64,000 nt of DNA, taken from the NCBI RefSeq assembly GCF_000422325.1, contig NZ_KE383818.1:371945-435944 (forward strand). The letters are read 5' to 3'. Both the position numbers and the translations under genes were made by a program. The notes beneath the pieces were generated by a model that saw only the letters and a list, made by a program, of their open reading frames with translations, did no database searches and was not told the DNA's origin. Source of the DNA: Marinospirillum minutulum DSM 6287 (lineage in GTDB: Bacteria > Pseudomonadota > Gammaproteobacteria > Pseudomonadales > Halomonadaceae). Shown here piece by piece: positions 1-8,651 of this stretch (position 1 is its first letter; every line of letters begins with the position of its first letter).

Positions 1-1344
1 GGCGAGGAGGTTTTTATCACCTTCACCTTTTAAAGCAGGTGTCATGCCGCGCAGCATAAGCACTAGCCACAACAGAATGCCGACAAACTTAAGAATCTGC
101 CAGAAGCGGCCTAGGTCTAGGTATTCATAACCTTGATGACCAAACCAGAAACTTAGCTCTTGGGGTATTAAATGGGCTATGGCTAGCCAGTTACCAATAA
201 AAGTACCGGCAGTAACTAAAACTAAAGCCCAGAAGAGTAGATCGACACCCAGCTTTTGAAAGCGTGGGTCTTTACCACCATTAATAATGGGCGCTAAGAA
301 TAAACCGGCAGCTAAAAAGGCGGTGGCTATCCAGAACATAGCGGCTTGCAAGTGCCAAGTTCTAACCAGGGAGTAGGGAAGCCAATCAGAGGTATTGATG
401 CCGTAAAAGCCTTGGCCTTCAATAGTATAGTGGGCAGTAAAACCACCCAAGAAAACCTGTAAGCTAAACAAAGCAACAACTACAAAAATGTATTTACCCA
501 AAGACTTTTGAGAAGGTGTTAGCTTCACTAAAGATAAAGGGTCTTGTGCTGGCGCTTTAGGCTCAACTTCATCTTTTTTACGTAAGAAAGCCCAGCCCCA
601 AACTAAACCACCAACGCCTGCAACCAAAAGAATAATACTGATTAAAGACCAAACTAGGTTTTCAGCCGTAGGGCGGTTATCAATCAAAGGTTCATGTGGC
701 CAGTTGTTAGTGTAGGTCACTTCTTTATCAGGGCGGTTGGTTGCTGCTGCCCAAGCTGTCCAAAAGAAGAACTGAGTCATCTCTTCGCGTCTTAGTTGTG
801 AAGGTAAGGTATTGTTCTTCATGGCAAAATTACCGCGAGTTTCATTAAACTCAGGGTCATCACCAAATAGGCGCTGGTAATAGTCGGCGGTTAGCGCTAT
901 TGCTTCGGCACGGGTAGCACTAACGATAAGTTGCTTGCTGCTAGGGTTATAACGGTTGTAGCGGTATTCTTCTTTTAGCGCAAACTCTAAGCCATTTTTT
1001 TCAGCCCGACTAAGTGAAGCAAAGCTTTGGCCGTATTCTGCTTGAGCAGTTAACTCTAACCAGTGTTCTAATTCACGGTGCAGCCAGTCGGCTGTCCAGT
1101 CAGGTGCTTGGTAAGCACCATGCCCCCAAATAGAGCCGAGTTGCATACCGCCTACTGATTGCCAAGCGGTTTGTCCATTAAGAATGGTTTCTTCAGTCAT
1201 CAGTAGTTCACCTGAAGTGGTGACAACTTCTGCTGGTATGGGTGGTGCTTGGCGGTAAATTTCTGTACCAAAATAGCCAAGCAAGGCAAAAGTTAGCATA
1301 AGAATGCTAATCAGCGACCACCAAAGTTTTTTATAGTTCGCCAT
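1..1344 (-). CDS. norZ: Quinol-dependent nitric oxide reductase (NorZ/qNOR), partial
   Basis: Membrane enzyme that reduces two NO to N2O with electrons from quinol. The 448 codons present cover the N-terminal part of a protein that is usually about 750 residues; the rest lies beyond position 1. After a first membrane segment comes the long periplasmic N-terminal extension that separates qNOR from cytochrome-c-type NorB; it carries GHGAYQAPDWTADWLHRE, typical of qNOR. Further hydrophobic segments follow, including the RTWHLQAAMFWIATAF stretch that contains a haem-ligand-type histidine. ATG at 1344 is preceded by an AGGAG ribosome site. A sigma54 promoter and two NorR sites lie just upstream, so NO-induced expression is expected. 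It lies downstream of the CZB chemoreceptor gene on the same strand but has its own promoter. Confidence 0.93.
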   Translation of the reverse strand, partial: MANYKKLWWSLISILMLTFALLGYFGTEIYRQAPPIPAEVVTTSGELLMTEETILNGQTAWQSVGGMQLGSIWGHGAYQAPDWTADWLHRELEHWLELTAQAEYGQSFASLSRAEKNGLEFALKEEYRYNRYNPSSKQLIVSATRAEAIALTADYYQRLFGDDPEFNETRGNFAMKNNTLPSQLRREEMTQFFFWTAWAAATNRPDKEVTYTNNWPHEPLIDNRPTAENLVWSLISIILLVAGVGGLVWGWAFLRKKDEVEPKAPAQDPLSLVKLTPSQKSLGKYIFVVVALFSLQVFLGGFTAHYTIEGQGFYGINTSDWLPYSLVRTWHLQAAMFWIATAFLAAGLFLAPIINGGKDPRFQKLGVDLLFWALVLVTAGTFIGNWLAIAHLIPQELSFWFGHQGYEYLDLGRFWQILKFVGILLWLVLMLRGMTPALKGEGDKNLLA

Positions 1345-1389
1345 GTGTAGCTCCTGATGGGTTGTTGTTTTTTATCCCATAAAGAGTGA

Positions 1390-1406
1390 AGCAATAAGCT
1401 TGCCAA
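1390..1406 (-). promoter_or_regulatory. Sigma54 (-24/-12) promoter of norZ
   Basis: On the minus strand the sequence TTGGCAAGCTTATTGCT matches the sigma54 consensus TGGCAC-N5-TTGCW. GG (1404-1403) and GC (1392-1391) are exactly 10 bases apart. The expected transcription start, about 12 bases downstream, leaves a leader of roughly 35 bases before the norZ ATG. Confidence 0.85.
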
Positions 1407-1448
1407 TTTATATTTAATTGATAAATTGACCTTTAAATAGCTTGTTGG

Positions 1449-1483
1449 GTAGTAATTACCTAGAGTTAAAGGGTTCTAGTTAC
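1449..1483. promoter_or_regulatory. Two NorR enhancer sites upstream of norZ
   Basis: Two GT-N7-AC inverted repeats, the known NorR core, lie at 1449-1459 and 1473-1483, with centres 24 bp apart. The second is extended to GGGT-N7-ACCC. The nearer centre is about 50 bp upstream of the -24 GG, a normal enhancer position for a sigma54 activator. Escherichia coli norVW has three such sites; no third full site was found here. Confidence 0.8.
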
Positions 1484-1484
1484 C

Positions 1485-2636
1485 CTAAGGGTTTAAATGA
1501 CCTAGCTTGTTGCTACGAAGGTTGGCTAATATTCGATTCAGATGCAGGTTAACTTTGGCATTGGCATCTTCCATCTGCTGCAACTTAATAAGTGCTTGGG
1601 TGTAATCACCCTGTTCACCCGCTAAAAGTGTTTGCTGTGCAAATTCATGTACTTGGGCATGGGGTTCAGCCATGGCTTTAAAGTCATCTTCTTGCTGTAT
1701 TCCTTTGCTAGCACCTTCTTTATACCAGCGTCCTAAGCGGCAGGTAGAATCATCGGGTACTTGGTTGGCTGCTAGATGAATTTGACCTAGTAGCGCACGA
1801 TAAATGGTTAAACGAACATTGATTTCATCTAGGTTTGCTAGTTCCACATCGGCTAGAGTGGCAGCTAAAGCACTGGACATTGATAAGTCTAAAGCTGATT
1901 TGCCAAGATCAATGACTTGTAGTTGGCTAGCATTAAATGCAGTTTTTAATTTACCTACTTGCTGCGTTTGGTCTTGCATTTTTTGCTGAGTAGAGCGGCT
2001 AGTTGTTTTAATGTTTTTAACCAATGCATTGATAGCGATGGTTGCACTATGAGTATCAAGCGCTAAGTGCCTTACCTCATCTGCTACCACGGCAAAGCCA
2101 CGACCACTAGCGCCTGCACGGGCGGCTTCTATGGCTGCATTCAGTGATAAAAGATTGGTTTGTTCAGCTATGCCTTGTATTTGATTAGAAATGCCATCTA
2201 TTTTTTCTACCTGCTGAGTTAGTTCGGTTAGGGTTATTTCAGTATCTTGAATATTGTCTTTCAGGTTACTTAACTGTTGGGCAAGTAGCGTGGATTCTTG
2301 GTTATGAATTAAGGTTATATCATGCATAGCTTGTGCTTTATTGCTGTTTTTAGCCACTAGGTTATTAAGGTATTCAAATGAATTAATAATGCCTTCCAAA
2401 GATAAAGCAAAGCTTTGCCAGTGTACGGCTATACCCGCTTGTAGCTCGCTGTGTTTTTTCTCTTTTTGTAGCTTGGTGGTCGCTAGCTGAAGTTGCTTTT
2501 GTAGTTGTTCTTTTTCTTGCTGCAAGGCTAGGTTTTCTTGTTCTAGCCTTTCTAAACGCTCGGTTAACGCTTGGGTGGGTTTGTTCCAGCGGGAGAAAAA
2601 AGAAACTTTAGTTTGTGATATAGCTGAGTTTTTCAT
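1485..2636 (-). CDS. Soluble methyl-accepting-type chemoreceptor with C-terminal CZB zinc-binding domain
   Basis: 383 residues with no membrane segment, so it should be cytosolic. An N-terminal coiled coil (about 20-65) leads to a short MCP signalling domain whose tip [18 protein letters not shown] is at 158-175 and should contact CheA/CheW. The C-terminus is a chemoreceptor zinc-binding (CZB) domain with the pattern [10 protein letters not shown] and candidate ligands H287, C299, H326 and H330. CZB domains of related receptors sense zinc or oxidants through the Zn-bound cysteine. The ATG has AAAGG 8 bases upstream. A sigma54 promoter and two NorR sites upstream put it in the NO response, suggesting NO or reactive-nitrogen sensing; that role is inference. 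No ligand-binding periplasmic domain is present. Confidence 0.88.
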   Translation of the reverse strand: MKNSAISQTKVSFFSRWNKPTQALTERLERLEQENLALQQEKEQLQKQLQLATTKLQKEKKHSELQAGIAVHWQSFALSLEGIINSFEYLNNLVAKNSNKAQAMHDITLIHNQESTLLAQQLSNLKDNIQDTEITLTELTQQVEKIDGISNQIQGIAEQTNLLSLNAAIEAARAGASGRGFAVVADEVRHLALDTHSATIAINALVKNIKTTSRSTQQKMQDQTQQVGKLKTAFNASQLQVIDLGKSALDLSMSSALAATLADVELANLDEINVRLTIYRALLGQIHLAANQVPDDSTCRLGRWYKEGASKGIQQEDDFKAMAEPHAQVHEFAQQTLLAGEQGDYTQALIKLQQMEDANAKVNLHLNRILANLRSNKLGHLNP

Positions 2637-2681
2637 AGCTAAGCCTTTAAGAAAATAATAAATAAAATAACTGATTAGTTA

Positions 2682-2699
2682 GTGCAAGTATTAAGCCAA
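2682..2699 (-). promoter_or_regulatory. Sigma54 (-24/-12) promoter of the CZB chemoreceptor gene
   Basis: The minus strand reads TTGGCTTAATACTTGCAC, with GG at 2697-2696 and GC at 2685-2684 separated by exactly 10 bases. The conserved TTGG and TTGC boxes are both present. The -12 GC is about 48 bases upstream of the chemoreceptor ATG, giving a leader of about 36 bases, almost the same as at norZ. Confidence 0.8.
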
Positions 2700-2752
2700 G
2701 ATTTCTAACCCGCTAGTTACAAGGGTTGGTGTTAGCTTGTAGATCTGTTATG

Positions 2753-2787
2753 GTTTTATTTACCCAGTTGAACTGGGTTTTTATTAC
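2753..2787. promoter_or_regulatory. Two NorR sites between the CZB chemoreceptor gene and norR
   Basis: GT-N7-AC sites lie at 2753-2763 and 2777-2787, again with centres 24 bp apart; the second is GGGT-N7-ACCC. The nearer centre is about 61 bp from the -24 GG of the chemoreceptor promoter, one helical turn more than at norZ. A possible degenerate third half-site (GT at 2729) has the same phase. They may activate the chemoreceptor and, because they lie just upstream of the norR start, also repress norR. Confidence 0.78.
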
Positions 2788-2806
2788 CCTTAAAGGTTTT
2801 TTTGCC

Positions 2807-4327
2807 ATGATTGATGCACTGCTGTTAGCCGACCTAACAACCGATTTAACACCAGCGATACGTTTTCAACGCTTGGTTTATGCTCTAAAAGAAATTTTTA
2901 ACTGTGGTGCGGTGGTTTTGCTAAAAAAGGAAGCAGAACAGTTGCGCCCTATTGCTTTAGAGGGGTTGGTTAAAGAAGCCTTGGGTCGTCGTTTTAAGGT
3001 GGCTGAACACCCGCGTTTAACAACCATTCTTGCTAGCCGTGAACCGATTATTTTTGACCCAAACAGTCAGGTGCCTGACCCTTACGATGGCCTGTTAGAT
3101 GCTTTGGTGGGCGAGCCTTTACCTGTGCATGATTGCATGGGTGTAAGTCTTTATGTAGAAGGGGTTTTGTGGGGTGCTTTAACCTTAGATTCCTTAAATG
3201 CAGGAACCTTTACTTGTGAGTCCGCTTTAGTATTGAAACGCTATGCCTTGTTAGCAGAAACTTTTATACGGGTAACGCAACTAGAACAAGAACGTTTAGG
3301 TTGGCGGAGTCTTTCTTTAGAAGCACGAGGTTTGCCGCTTGTTTCAGAAAGCTCAGAGATTATTGCCCAGAGTGAAGCCATTACTCAGCTACTGCATGAA
3401 CTAAAGTTAGTGGCGCAGTCTGATTTACCACTTTTACTCTTAGGTGAAACAGGCGTAGGTAAAGAGTTGTTTGCGCGTTTTATCCACCAACATTCTCAGC
3501 GTAGCAGCAAGCCTATGCTGCATATTAACTGTGCGGCCTTGCCTGAATCCTTAGCGGAAAGTGAACTCTTTGGTCATGTGAAAGGTGCTTTTTCAGGTGC
3601 TACACAAGATCGCCCAGGGCGTTTTGAAGCAGCAGATGGTGGTACTTTGTTTTTAGATGAAGTTGGCGAGTTGCCTTTAAGCGTTCAGGCTAAGTTATTG
3701 CGTGTATTGCAAAGTGGTGAAATACAGCGCTTAGGTTCTGATGCCACTAAAAAAGTTGATGTGCGTATAGTAGCAGCCACTAATCGGCATTTGCAGGAAG
3801 GCATAAAAAATGGTGCTTTTCGAGCTGATTTATACCACCGTTTATCTGTTTATCCTGTCCCTATTCCGCCCTTAAGAGAACGCCCAGATGATATTTTATT
3901 ACTCGCTGGGCATTTTTTAGAGTTGAACCGTAGTCGTTTGGGCTTACGTTGTTTGCGCCTTTCTGCAGCGGCTGAATATGCCTTATTGCAGTATCCTTGG
4001 CCGGGTAATGTGCGTGAGTTAGAGCATGTGATTAGTCGAGCTGCGCTTAAAACCTTGGCACGACAAACGGCTGCCAATGATTGGGTTTCGCTAGAGCCTG
4101 AAGAATTAGACTTAGCCCGCCCGGCTATGACCAAGGTTTTAGAAGGTAATAGTTTGCAAGCAGAAGCTAGCCCGCTGCCTTTAAAAAGCCAGGTCGATTT
4201 ATGTCAAAGGCAAGCAATACAACAGGCGTTAGAAAGGACAGAAGGGAACTGGTCTTTAGCGGCTAAGCAGCTAGAGGTGGATTCAAGCAACCTGCATAAA
4301 CTAGCCAAGCGTTTACAACTAAAATAA
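2807..4327 (+). CDS. norR: NO-responsive sigma54 activator NorR
   Basis: Enhancer-binding protein that senses NO through a mononuclear iron in its GAF domain. From the ATG at 2807 it has 506 residues, close to E. coli NorR; a longer frame opening at TTG 2726 would run through the NorR sites and is unlikely. The GAF iron ligands appear conserved: D94 in PDPYDG, C110 in HDCMG and D128 in ALTLD, matching E. coli D99, C113 and D131. The AAA+ domain has Walker A GETGVGKE, Walker B GGTLFLDEVGEL and the sigma54 contact loop as GAFSGA instead of GAFTGA. A Fis-type helix-turn-helix closes the protein (EGNWSLAAKQLEVDSSNLH). Divergent from the CZB chemoreceptor. Confidence 0.95.
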   Translation: MIDALLLADLTTDLTPAIRFQRLVYALKEIFNCGAVVLLKKEAEQLRPIALEGLVKEALGRRFKVAEHPRLTTILASREPIIFDPNSQVPDPYDGLLDALVGEPLPVHDCMGVSLYVEGVLWGALTLDSLNAGTFTCESALVLKRYALLAETFIRVTQLEQERLGWRSLSLEARGLPLVSESSEIIAQSEAITQLLHELKLVAQSDLPLLLLGETGVGKELFARFIHQHSQRSSKPMLHINCAALPESLAESELFGHVKGAFSGATQDRPGRFEAADGGTLFLDEVGELPLSVQAKLLRVLQSGEIQRLGSDATKKVDVRIVAATNRHLQEGIKNGAFRADLYHRLSVYPVPIPPLRERPDDILLLAGHFLELNRSRLGLRCLRLSAAAEYALLQYPWPGNVRELEHVISRAALKTLARQTAANDWVSLEPEELDLARPAMTKVLEGNSLQAEASPLPLKSQVDLCQRQAIQQALERTEGNWSLAAKQLEVDSSNLHKLAKRLQLK

Positions 4328-4352
4328 TGGTTTTAACTAACGGGTTTAACTA

Positions 4353-4391
4353 GGTGGGCAGCTAACTACCCACCGATTAAAGCTTTTTTAA
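4353..4391 (+). terminator. Possible terminator after norR
   Basis: GGTGGG (4353-4358) pairs with CCCACC (4369-4374) around a 10-base loop; a T-rich run follows at 4385-4391. The gap between stem and T-run makes it a weak call. Confidence 0.4.
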
Positions 4392-4404
4392 AGGCGCACT
4401 AGGT

Positions 4405-4680
4405 TTAGTAAAGTGCTTTGCTTTCTTCGATCACTTCTTTCAGTAATTCTAAAAACAGTTTATCAGCTTCGGTACGCTCAGCTGGGTCTTCAGGAATTTT
4501 GATTAGTGTTTCAGAGGTAATCTCGTCTGCTACTTTATCCATCATTTTATGGTCACCATAGTGACGCTGGGCAATTTCTAATGTTTTTTCTAAAGTGCCA
4601 GGTTCTAATAGCAGCTTTTTTAGAAACTGGCGTAGTTCGGTAAGGGCGCGTGCCTTAGATATTTCAGATGAACTGCTCAT
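4405..4680 (-). CDS. Small uncharacterised protein
   Basis: 91 residues, acidic and largely helical, without cysteine or membrane segments. I do not recognise the family. The N-terminus is Ser-rich, followed by amphipathic helix-like stretches (ALTELRQFLKKLLLEPGTLE and LFLELLKEVIEESKAL). The ATG is preceded by a plausible AAGGAG ribosome site about 7 bases away (GAGTC CTTAATC region read on the minus strand). It sits between norR (convergent) and uup (upstream, same strand, 84-bp gap), so it could be cotranscribed with uup. No function is proposed. Confidence 0.7.
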   Translation of the reverse strand: MSSSSEISKARALTELRQFLKKLLLEPGTLEKTLEIAQRHYGDHKMMDKVADEITSETLIKIPEDPAERTEADKLFLELLKEVIEESKALY

Positions 4681-4764
4681 GAACAGACTCCTTAATCGGT
4701 AATAGGCAGCCTAGTGCCTAGCCTTAAATGTTAATAATTTTTAGCGGGTTAAGTAAAGCAGCTA

Positions 4765-6687
4765 CTAGGCCTCAGTTTCTGCTTCTAACTCTGCCCAACG
4801 TTCAATTTTTGCTTCTAGCTGGTGTTGTAAATCTTCCAACTTTTTAAGTTCTTTAGTAATAACATCAGCAGCAGATTGGTAGAAGTCAGGATCACCAACC
4901 TTACCTTCTTGGCTAGCTATTGCTTTTTCTAGCTGCTCAATTTCACTTGGAAGCAATTCTAGTTCACGCTGTAACTTATAGCTCAGTTTTTTGGCTGGCT
5001 TTTTAGGTGTTTCAGCAGGTTTAGCTTGTTCAGCTGTTGGTGTATTAGAAGCTGCCTTACCCGAAGTTTTTAAACTGCCCGGCGAGACTAAATCTGGAAA
5101 TTTACCGCCTTGGCGTAACCAGTCTTCATAGCCACCTATGTATTCTTTTACTTTACCTTCACCTTCAAAAGCAAGAATGCTAGTAACCACGCTGTCTAAG
5201 AAAGCACGGTCATGGCTTACTAATAGCAGAGTGCCATCAAAGTTAAGTAGCAGTTCTTCTAGTAGCTCTAGCGTTTCTAAGTCTAGGTCGTTGGTTGGCT
5301 CATCCATTACCAAAAGGTTAGCTGGCTTGGCAAATAACTTAGCTAGAAGTAAACGGTTTTGTTCACCGCCTGATAAAGCACGAACAGGTTGACGCGCTCG
5401 CTCTGGTGAGAATAAAAAGTCTTGCAAGTAACCAATAACGTGTTTGTCACGGCCATTAATAGTAATGCTGGTACGGCCTTCGGCTAGGTTGTCTAAAACG
5501 GTTTTTTCTGGGTCTAGCTGACCACGTAGCTGATCAAAATAGGCAACTTCAATTTTAGTGCCAATTTTAACTTCGCCTGACTGGGGCTGAAGGTCACCTA
5601 AAAGCATTTTAAGCAGGGTGGTTTTACCTGCCCCATTACGACCCAACAAACCAATTTTATCGCCACGTTGAACACGGGTAGTAACATTCTTTAGAATGGG
5701 TTTGCCTTCATAACTGAAGCTGGCATTGGTTAGCTCGGCTACTAGCTTGCCTGACTGGTCGGCAGTTTCTAGTTGAATATCTGCCTTACCTTGGCGTTGT
5801 AAACGCTCTGAACGCTGTTTGCGCAAGTCTTGCAAGGCACGAACACGGCCTTCGTTACGAGTACGGCGGGCTTTAATGCCTTGGCGTATCCAAACTTCTT
5901 CTTGGGCTAGCTTTTTATCAAAGGCGGCTTGGTGGCGGGCTTCAACTTCTAGCTGGTGGGCTTTAAAGTCTAGGAATTCTAGGTAGCGGCCTTCCCAGCT
6001 AATAATCTCACCCAAATCTAGCTCTAGCATACGAGTAGCAATGTTTTGCATAAATGCCCGGTCGTGGGTAATTAGCAAGACAGCGCCGGGGAAGCTTTTA
6101 ATTTGCTCTTCTAACCACTGAATAGTTTCTATGTCTAGGTGGTTAGTTGGTTCATCGAGCAGGAGTAAATCTGGCTCACTCACCAAAGCTTGTGCTAAGG
6201 CAACGCGGCGACGCCAACCACCAGAAAGCTCTGACATTTTGCTAGCACCATCTAGGTGTAAGCGTTTAAGCAGTTGTTCAACATTTTGGGTTAATGCCCA
6301 ACCGTTACAAGCATCGAGTTGATGTTGTAATTCATCCATGCGCTTTAGATCAACTTGATCGGGTGGCATCTGAGTGATTTGGTCGAACTCAGCCAACAGG
6401 CTAGCGGCTTCAGCTAAACCAAGAGCAACAACATCAAAAACTTTTCGCTCATCAGCGGCAGGTAATACCTGAGGCAGAACACCAATTTTTAAGCCTGGCT
6501 TGCGCCATAGGCTGCCACCATCGGGTTGAACTTCACCAGAAACAATTTTCATAAGCGAAGATTTTCCAGCACCGTTACGGCCTAGAATAGCAACCCGCTC
6601 ACCCTCTTCAAGGGTGAGACCGGCATCATTTAATAAGGGAGTGTGGCCATAGGCCAGGTGCATATTTTCAAAACGCAGAAGTGTCAT
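4765..6687 (-). CDS. uup: ABC-F ATPase Uup
   Basis: Cytosolic ABC-F protein of 640 residues with two ATPase domains in one chain and no membrane part. First Walker A GRNGAGKSSL and signature LSGGWRRRVALAQAL; second Walker A GRNGAGKTTL and signature LSGGEQNRLLLAKLF. Both Walker B regions read LLLLDEPTNHLD or VMDEPTNDLD. The two domains are joined by the charged interdomain linker (about 240-310), and a C-terminal coiled coil (about 565-640, after a Pro/Ala/Lys-rich linker) is the Uup hallmark that binds branched DNA. Uup acts on ribosomes and in suppressing transposon precise excision. The start codon overlaps the cheV stop by 4 bases (ATGA), so the two are translationally coupled although functionally unrelated. 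Confidence 0.95.
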   Translation of the reverse strand: MTLLRFENMHLAYGHTPLLNDAGLTLEEGERVAILGRNGAGKSSLMKIVSGEVQPDGGSLWRKPGLKIGVLPQVLPAADERKVFDVVALGLAEAASLLAEFDQITQMPPDQVDLKRMDELQHQLDACNGWALTQNVEQLLKRLHLDGASKMSELSGGWRRRVALAQALVSEPDLLLLDEPTNHLDIETIQWLEEQIKSFPGAVLLITHDRAFMQNIATRMLELDLGEIISWEGRYLEFLDFKAHQLEVEARHQAAFDKKLAQEEVWIRQGIKARRTRNEGRVRALQDLRKQRSERLQRQGKADIQLETADQSGKLVAELTNASFSYEGKPILKNVTTRVQRGDKIGLLGRNGAGKTTLLKMLLGDLQPQSGEVKIGTKIEVAYFDQLRGQLDPEKTVLDNLAEGRTSITINGRDKHVIGYLQDFLFSPERARQPVRALSGGEQNRLLLAKLFAKPANLLVMDEPTNDLDLETLELLEELLLNFDGTLLLVSHDRAFLDSVVTSILAFEGEGKVKEYIGGYEDWLRQGGKFPDLVSPGSLKTSGKAASNTPTAEQAKPAETPKKPAKKLSYKLQRELELLPSEIEQLEKAIASQEGKVGDPDFYQSAADVITKELKKLEDLQHQLEAKIERWAELEAETEA

Positions 6688-7658
6688 GTAGTTTCGGGTA
6701 GACCTGCTTTAATACGAACGCGGTTTTCAACCAGCTCGGCCAGCAACTTAGGCTGGAATTTAGAAAGGAAATCATCACAACCCACTTTTTCAACCATTGC
6801 CTTGTTGAAGTTGCCCGACATAGATGTATGTAACACAACAAATAAGTCTTTGAGGCGAGGGTCTTCACGAACAGCACTGGTTAAACTGTAGCCATCCATT
6901 TCAGGCATTTCAGCATCGGTAATGAGCATTAACAGTTTTTTAGGTACGTCTTCACCAGCATCGGCCCAACCCTTAAGCATGGCTAAGCCTTCTTTACCAT
7001 TGGTGGCGGTGTGTACGGTAATACCTATAGGCATCAGGGTTTGTTTAACTTGTGAAATAGCCGTAGGCGAGTCATCAACCATTAATACTTCCATATCTTT
7101 AGCCGCAGCTAAAATGCCTTCTTCTAGCTGTGAAGGGTCTAAAGCGATGGTGTAGGGGTTAATTTCAGCCAGTACTTTTTCTACGTCGATGATTTCAATA
7201 ATTTTATCATCTAAACGTGTAATGGCAGTTAAGTAATGCTGACGGCCCGTGGTACGCGGTGGTGGCATAATATCTTCCCAGTTAAGGTTGATAATACGAT
7301 CGACCCCGCCAACTAAGAAAGCTTGAATAGACGAGTTGTACTCTGTCACTATGAGGTTGCTTTCAGGCTTAGGCACAAGTGGAGGCATACCCACGGCTTG
7401 CGCTAGGTTAATTACGGGCACTGTTTGGCCGCGTAAATGAGCAACACCCACAACGTGGGGGTGATGGCCTGGCAAATTAGTGAGTTTTGGAAGACGTAGT
7501 ACCTCCTGTACTTTAAACACATTGATGGCAAAAAGCTGATTGGAATGCAGCTTGAACATTAGTAGTTCAAGGCGGTTTGCTCCAACTAAGCGAGTTCTTG
7601 AATCAACACTGGCTAATACCCCACCCATGGGCTCTATCCTCGTTTCATGTAGTATCAT
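6684..7658 (-). CDS. cheV: Chemotaxis coupling protein CheV
   Basis: An N-terminal CheW-like domain (about 20-165) is joined to a C-terminal receiver (about 185-315). The receiver retains its phosphoacceptor Asp in LITDAEMPEMDG, the switch Ser/Thr in VLHTSMSG and the conserved Lys in FLSKF. CheV couples receptors to CheA and can act as a phosphate sink. The frame opens with MILHETRIEPMGG; initiation at either Met is possible, and 324 residues from the first is near the family length of about 310. It precedes uup with an ATGA overlap. With two chemoreceptors in this window it adds to a sizeable chemotaxis network. Confidence 0.93.
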   Translation of the reverse strand: MILHETRIEPMGGVLASVDSRTRLVGANRLELLMFKLHSNQLFAINVFKVQEVLRLPKLTNLPGHHPHVVGVAHLRGQTVPVINLAQAVGMPPLVPKPESNLIVTEYNSSIQAFLVGGVDRIINLNWEDIMPPPRTTGRQHYLTAITRLDDKIIEIIDVEKVLAEINPYTIALDPSQLEEGILAAAKDMEVLMVDDSPTAISQVKQTLMPIGITVHTATNGKEGLAMLKGWADAGEDVPKKLLMLITDAEMPEMDGYSLTSAVREDPRLKDLFVVLHTSMSGNFNKAMVEKVGCDDFLSKFQPKLLAELVENRVRIKAGLPETT

Positions 7659-7773
7659 TACTGTCTTGGCTAAAAAACTACTAACATACTAGTGAATATT
7701 TTGTTAATTGACTAGCTTTCTAGGTAGTTTGAGCAGCCTTTAATCTAGGTTTTTCACTAAAAGGGTAAAACAT

Positions 7774-8634
7774 TTGCAAGTTAAACTTCCTTTCTCTGAA
7801 GCGGTTTTTCCTTTAGTCGATATAGGTGTTAATTTTTTTGACCCTGCCTTTGCTGAAGATTTAGATGAGGTTTTGCTTCGTGCTCAGTTGGCTGGCGTTA
7901 CTGGAATGCTGTTAACCGGTACAGATTTAGCTATTTCAGAAAGCTCACTTAAATTAGCAAAGGAACACCCTAACTTATTGTGCTCGACTGCTGGAATACA
8001 TCCACACCAAGCGTCTGAATGGACTAAAAACTCAGCAGATACCTTGCGTGGTTTACTTGCCGAGCCTGCTTGTGTAGCAGTGGGGGAAACGGGCTTAGAT
8101 TTTAATCGCAACTTTTCAACCCCTGCTCAGCAGCAAAAAGCTTTTGAAGAACAATTAGGACTGGCTGCCGAAACAGGTAAACCCTTGTTTATTCATGAAC
8201 GTGATGCCGGTGTTAGAATGCTTGAAATACTACGCACTTGGCGAGATTCAATCAGCGGTGCTGTGGTGCATTGCTTTACAGGTGAAAAAAGCACCTTATT
8301 TGGTTATTTAGATTTGGATTTATATATTGGTATTACGGGTTGGGTTTGTGATGAACGGCGAGGAATTCACCTTTGGCCTTTGCTCCCTTCTATTCCGCAA
8401 AATCGTTTAATGATTGAAACCGATTCACCTTGGTTATTGCCGCGTAACCTAAAACCTAGACCTAAAAAATACCGCAATGAACCCGCTTATTTGCCTTGGG
8501 TCTTACAGCAGGTTGCAGATCTGTATCAATTGCCTGTACAAAGGGTTGCTGAATTCACCAGTGCTAATGCGCAGCAACTATTTAATTTACCTGCTGCGCT
8601 GCTTTTACCAGAAAGCCAGCCAGAGCAAAAGTAA
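7774..8634 (+). CDS. tatD: TatD-family 3'-5' exonuclease
   Basis: Metal-dependent TIM-barrel nuclease. The N-terminal metal motif reads DIGVNFF, as in E. coli TatD (DIGVN instead of the HxH of YcfH relatives). GIHPH, GETGLDFNRNF, the HERDA and VVHCFTG stretches and IETDSPWL carry the other ligands. 286 residues. The start appears to be TTG at 7774, with AAGGG about 9 bases upstream; no ATG precedes the conserved DIG motif. Divergent from cheV across a 115-base gap and followed 17 bases later by an uncharacterised gene. Confidence 0.93.
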   Translation: MQVKLPFSEAVFPLVDIGVNFFDPAFAEDLDEVLLRAQLAGVTGMLLTGTDLAISESSLKLAKEHPNLLCSTAGIHPHQASEWTKNSADTLRGLLAEPACVAVGETGLDFNRNFSTPAQQQKAFEEQLGLAAETGKPLFIHERDAGVRMLEILRTWRDSISGAVVHCFTGEKSTLFGYLDLDLYIGITGWVCDERRGIHLWPLLPSIPQNRLMIETDSPWLLPRNLKPRPKKYRNEPAYLPWVLQQVADLYQLPVQRVAEFTSANAQQLFNLPAALLLPESQPEQK

Positions 8635-8651
8635 CGGGAGAAAAAATAACC

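Noticed and set aside
2726-2806. Longer norR N-terminus from TTG 2726
   Set aside because: It would place both NorR sites inside coding sequence, has no ribosome site, and the ATG at 2807 matches the usual NorR N-terminus.
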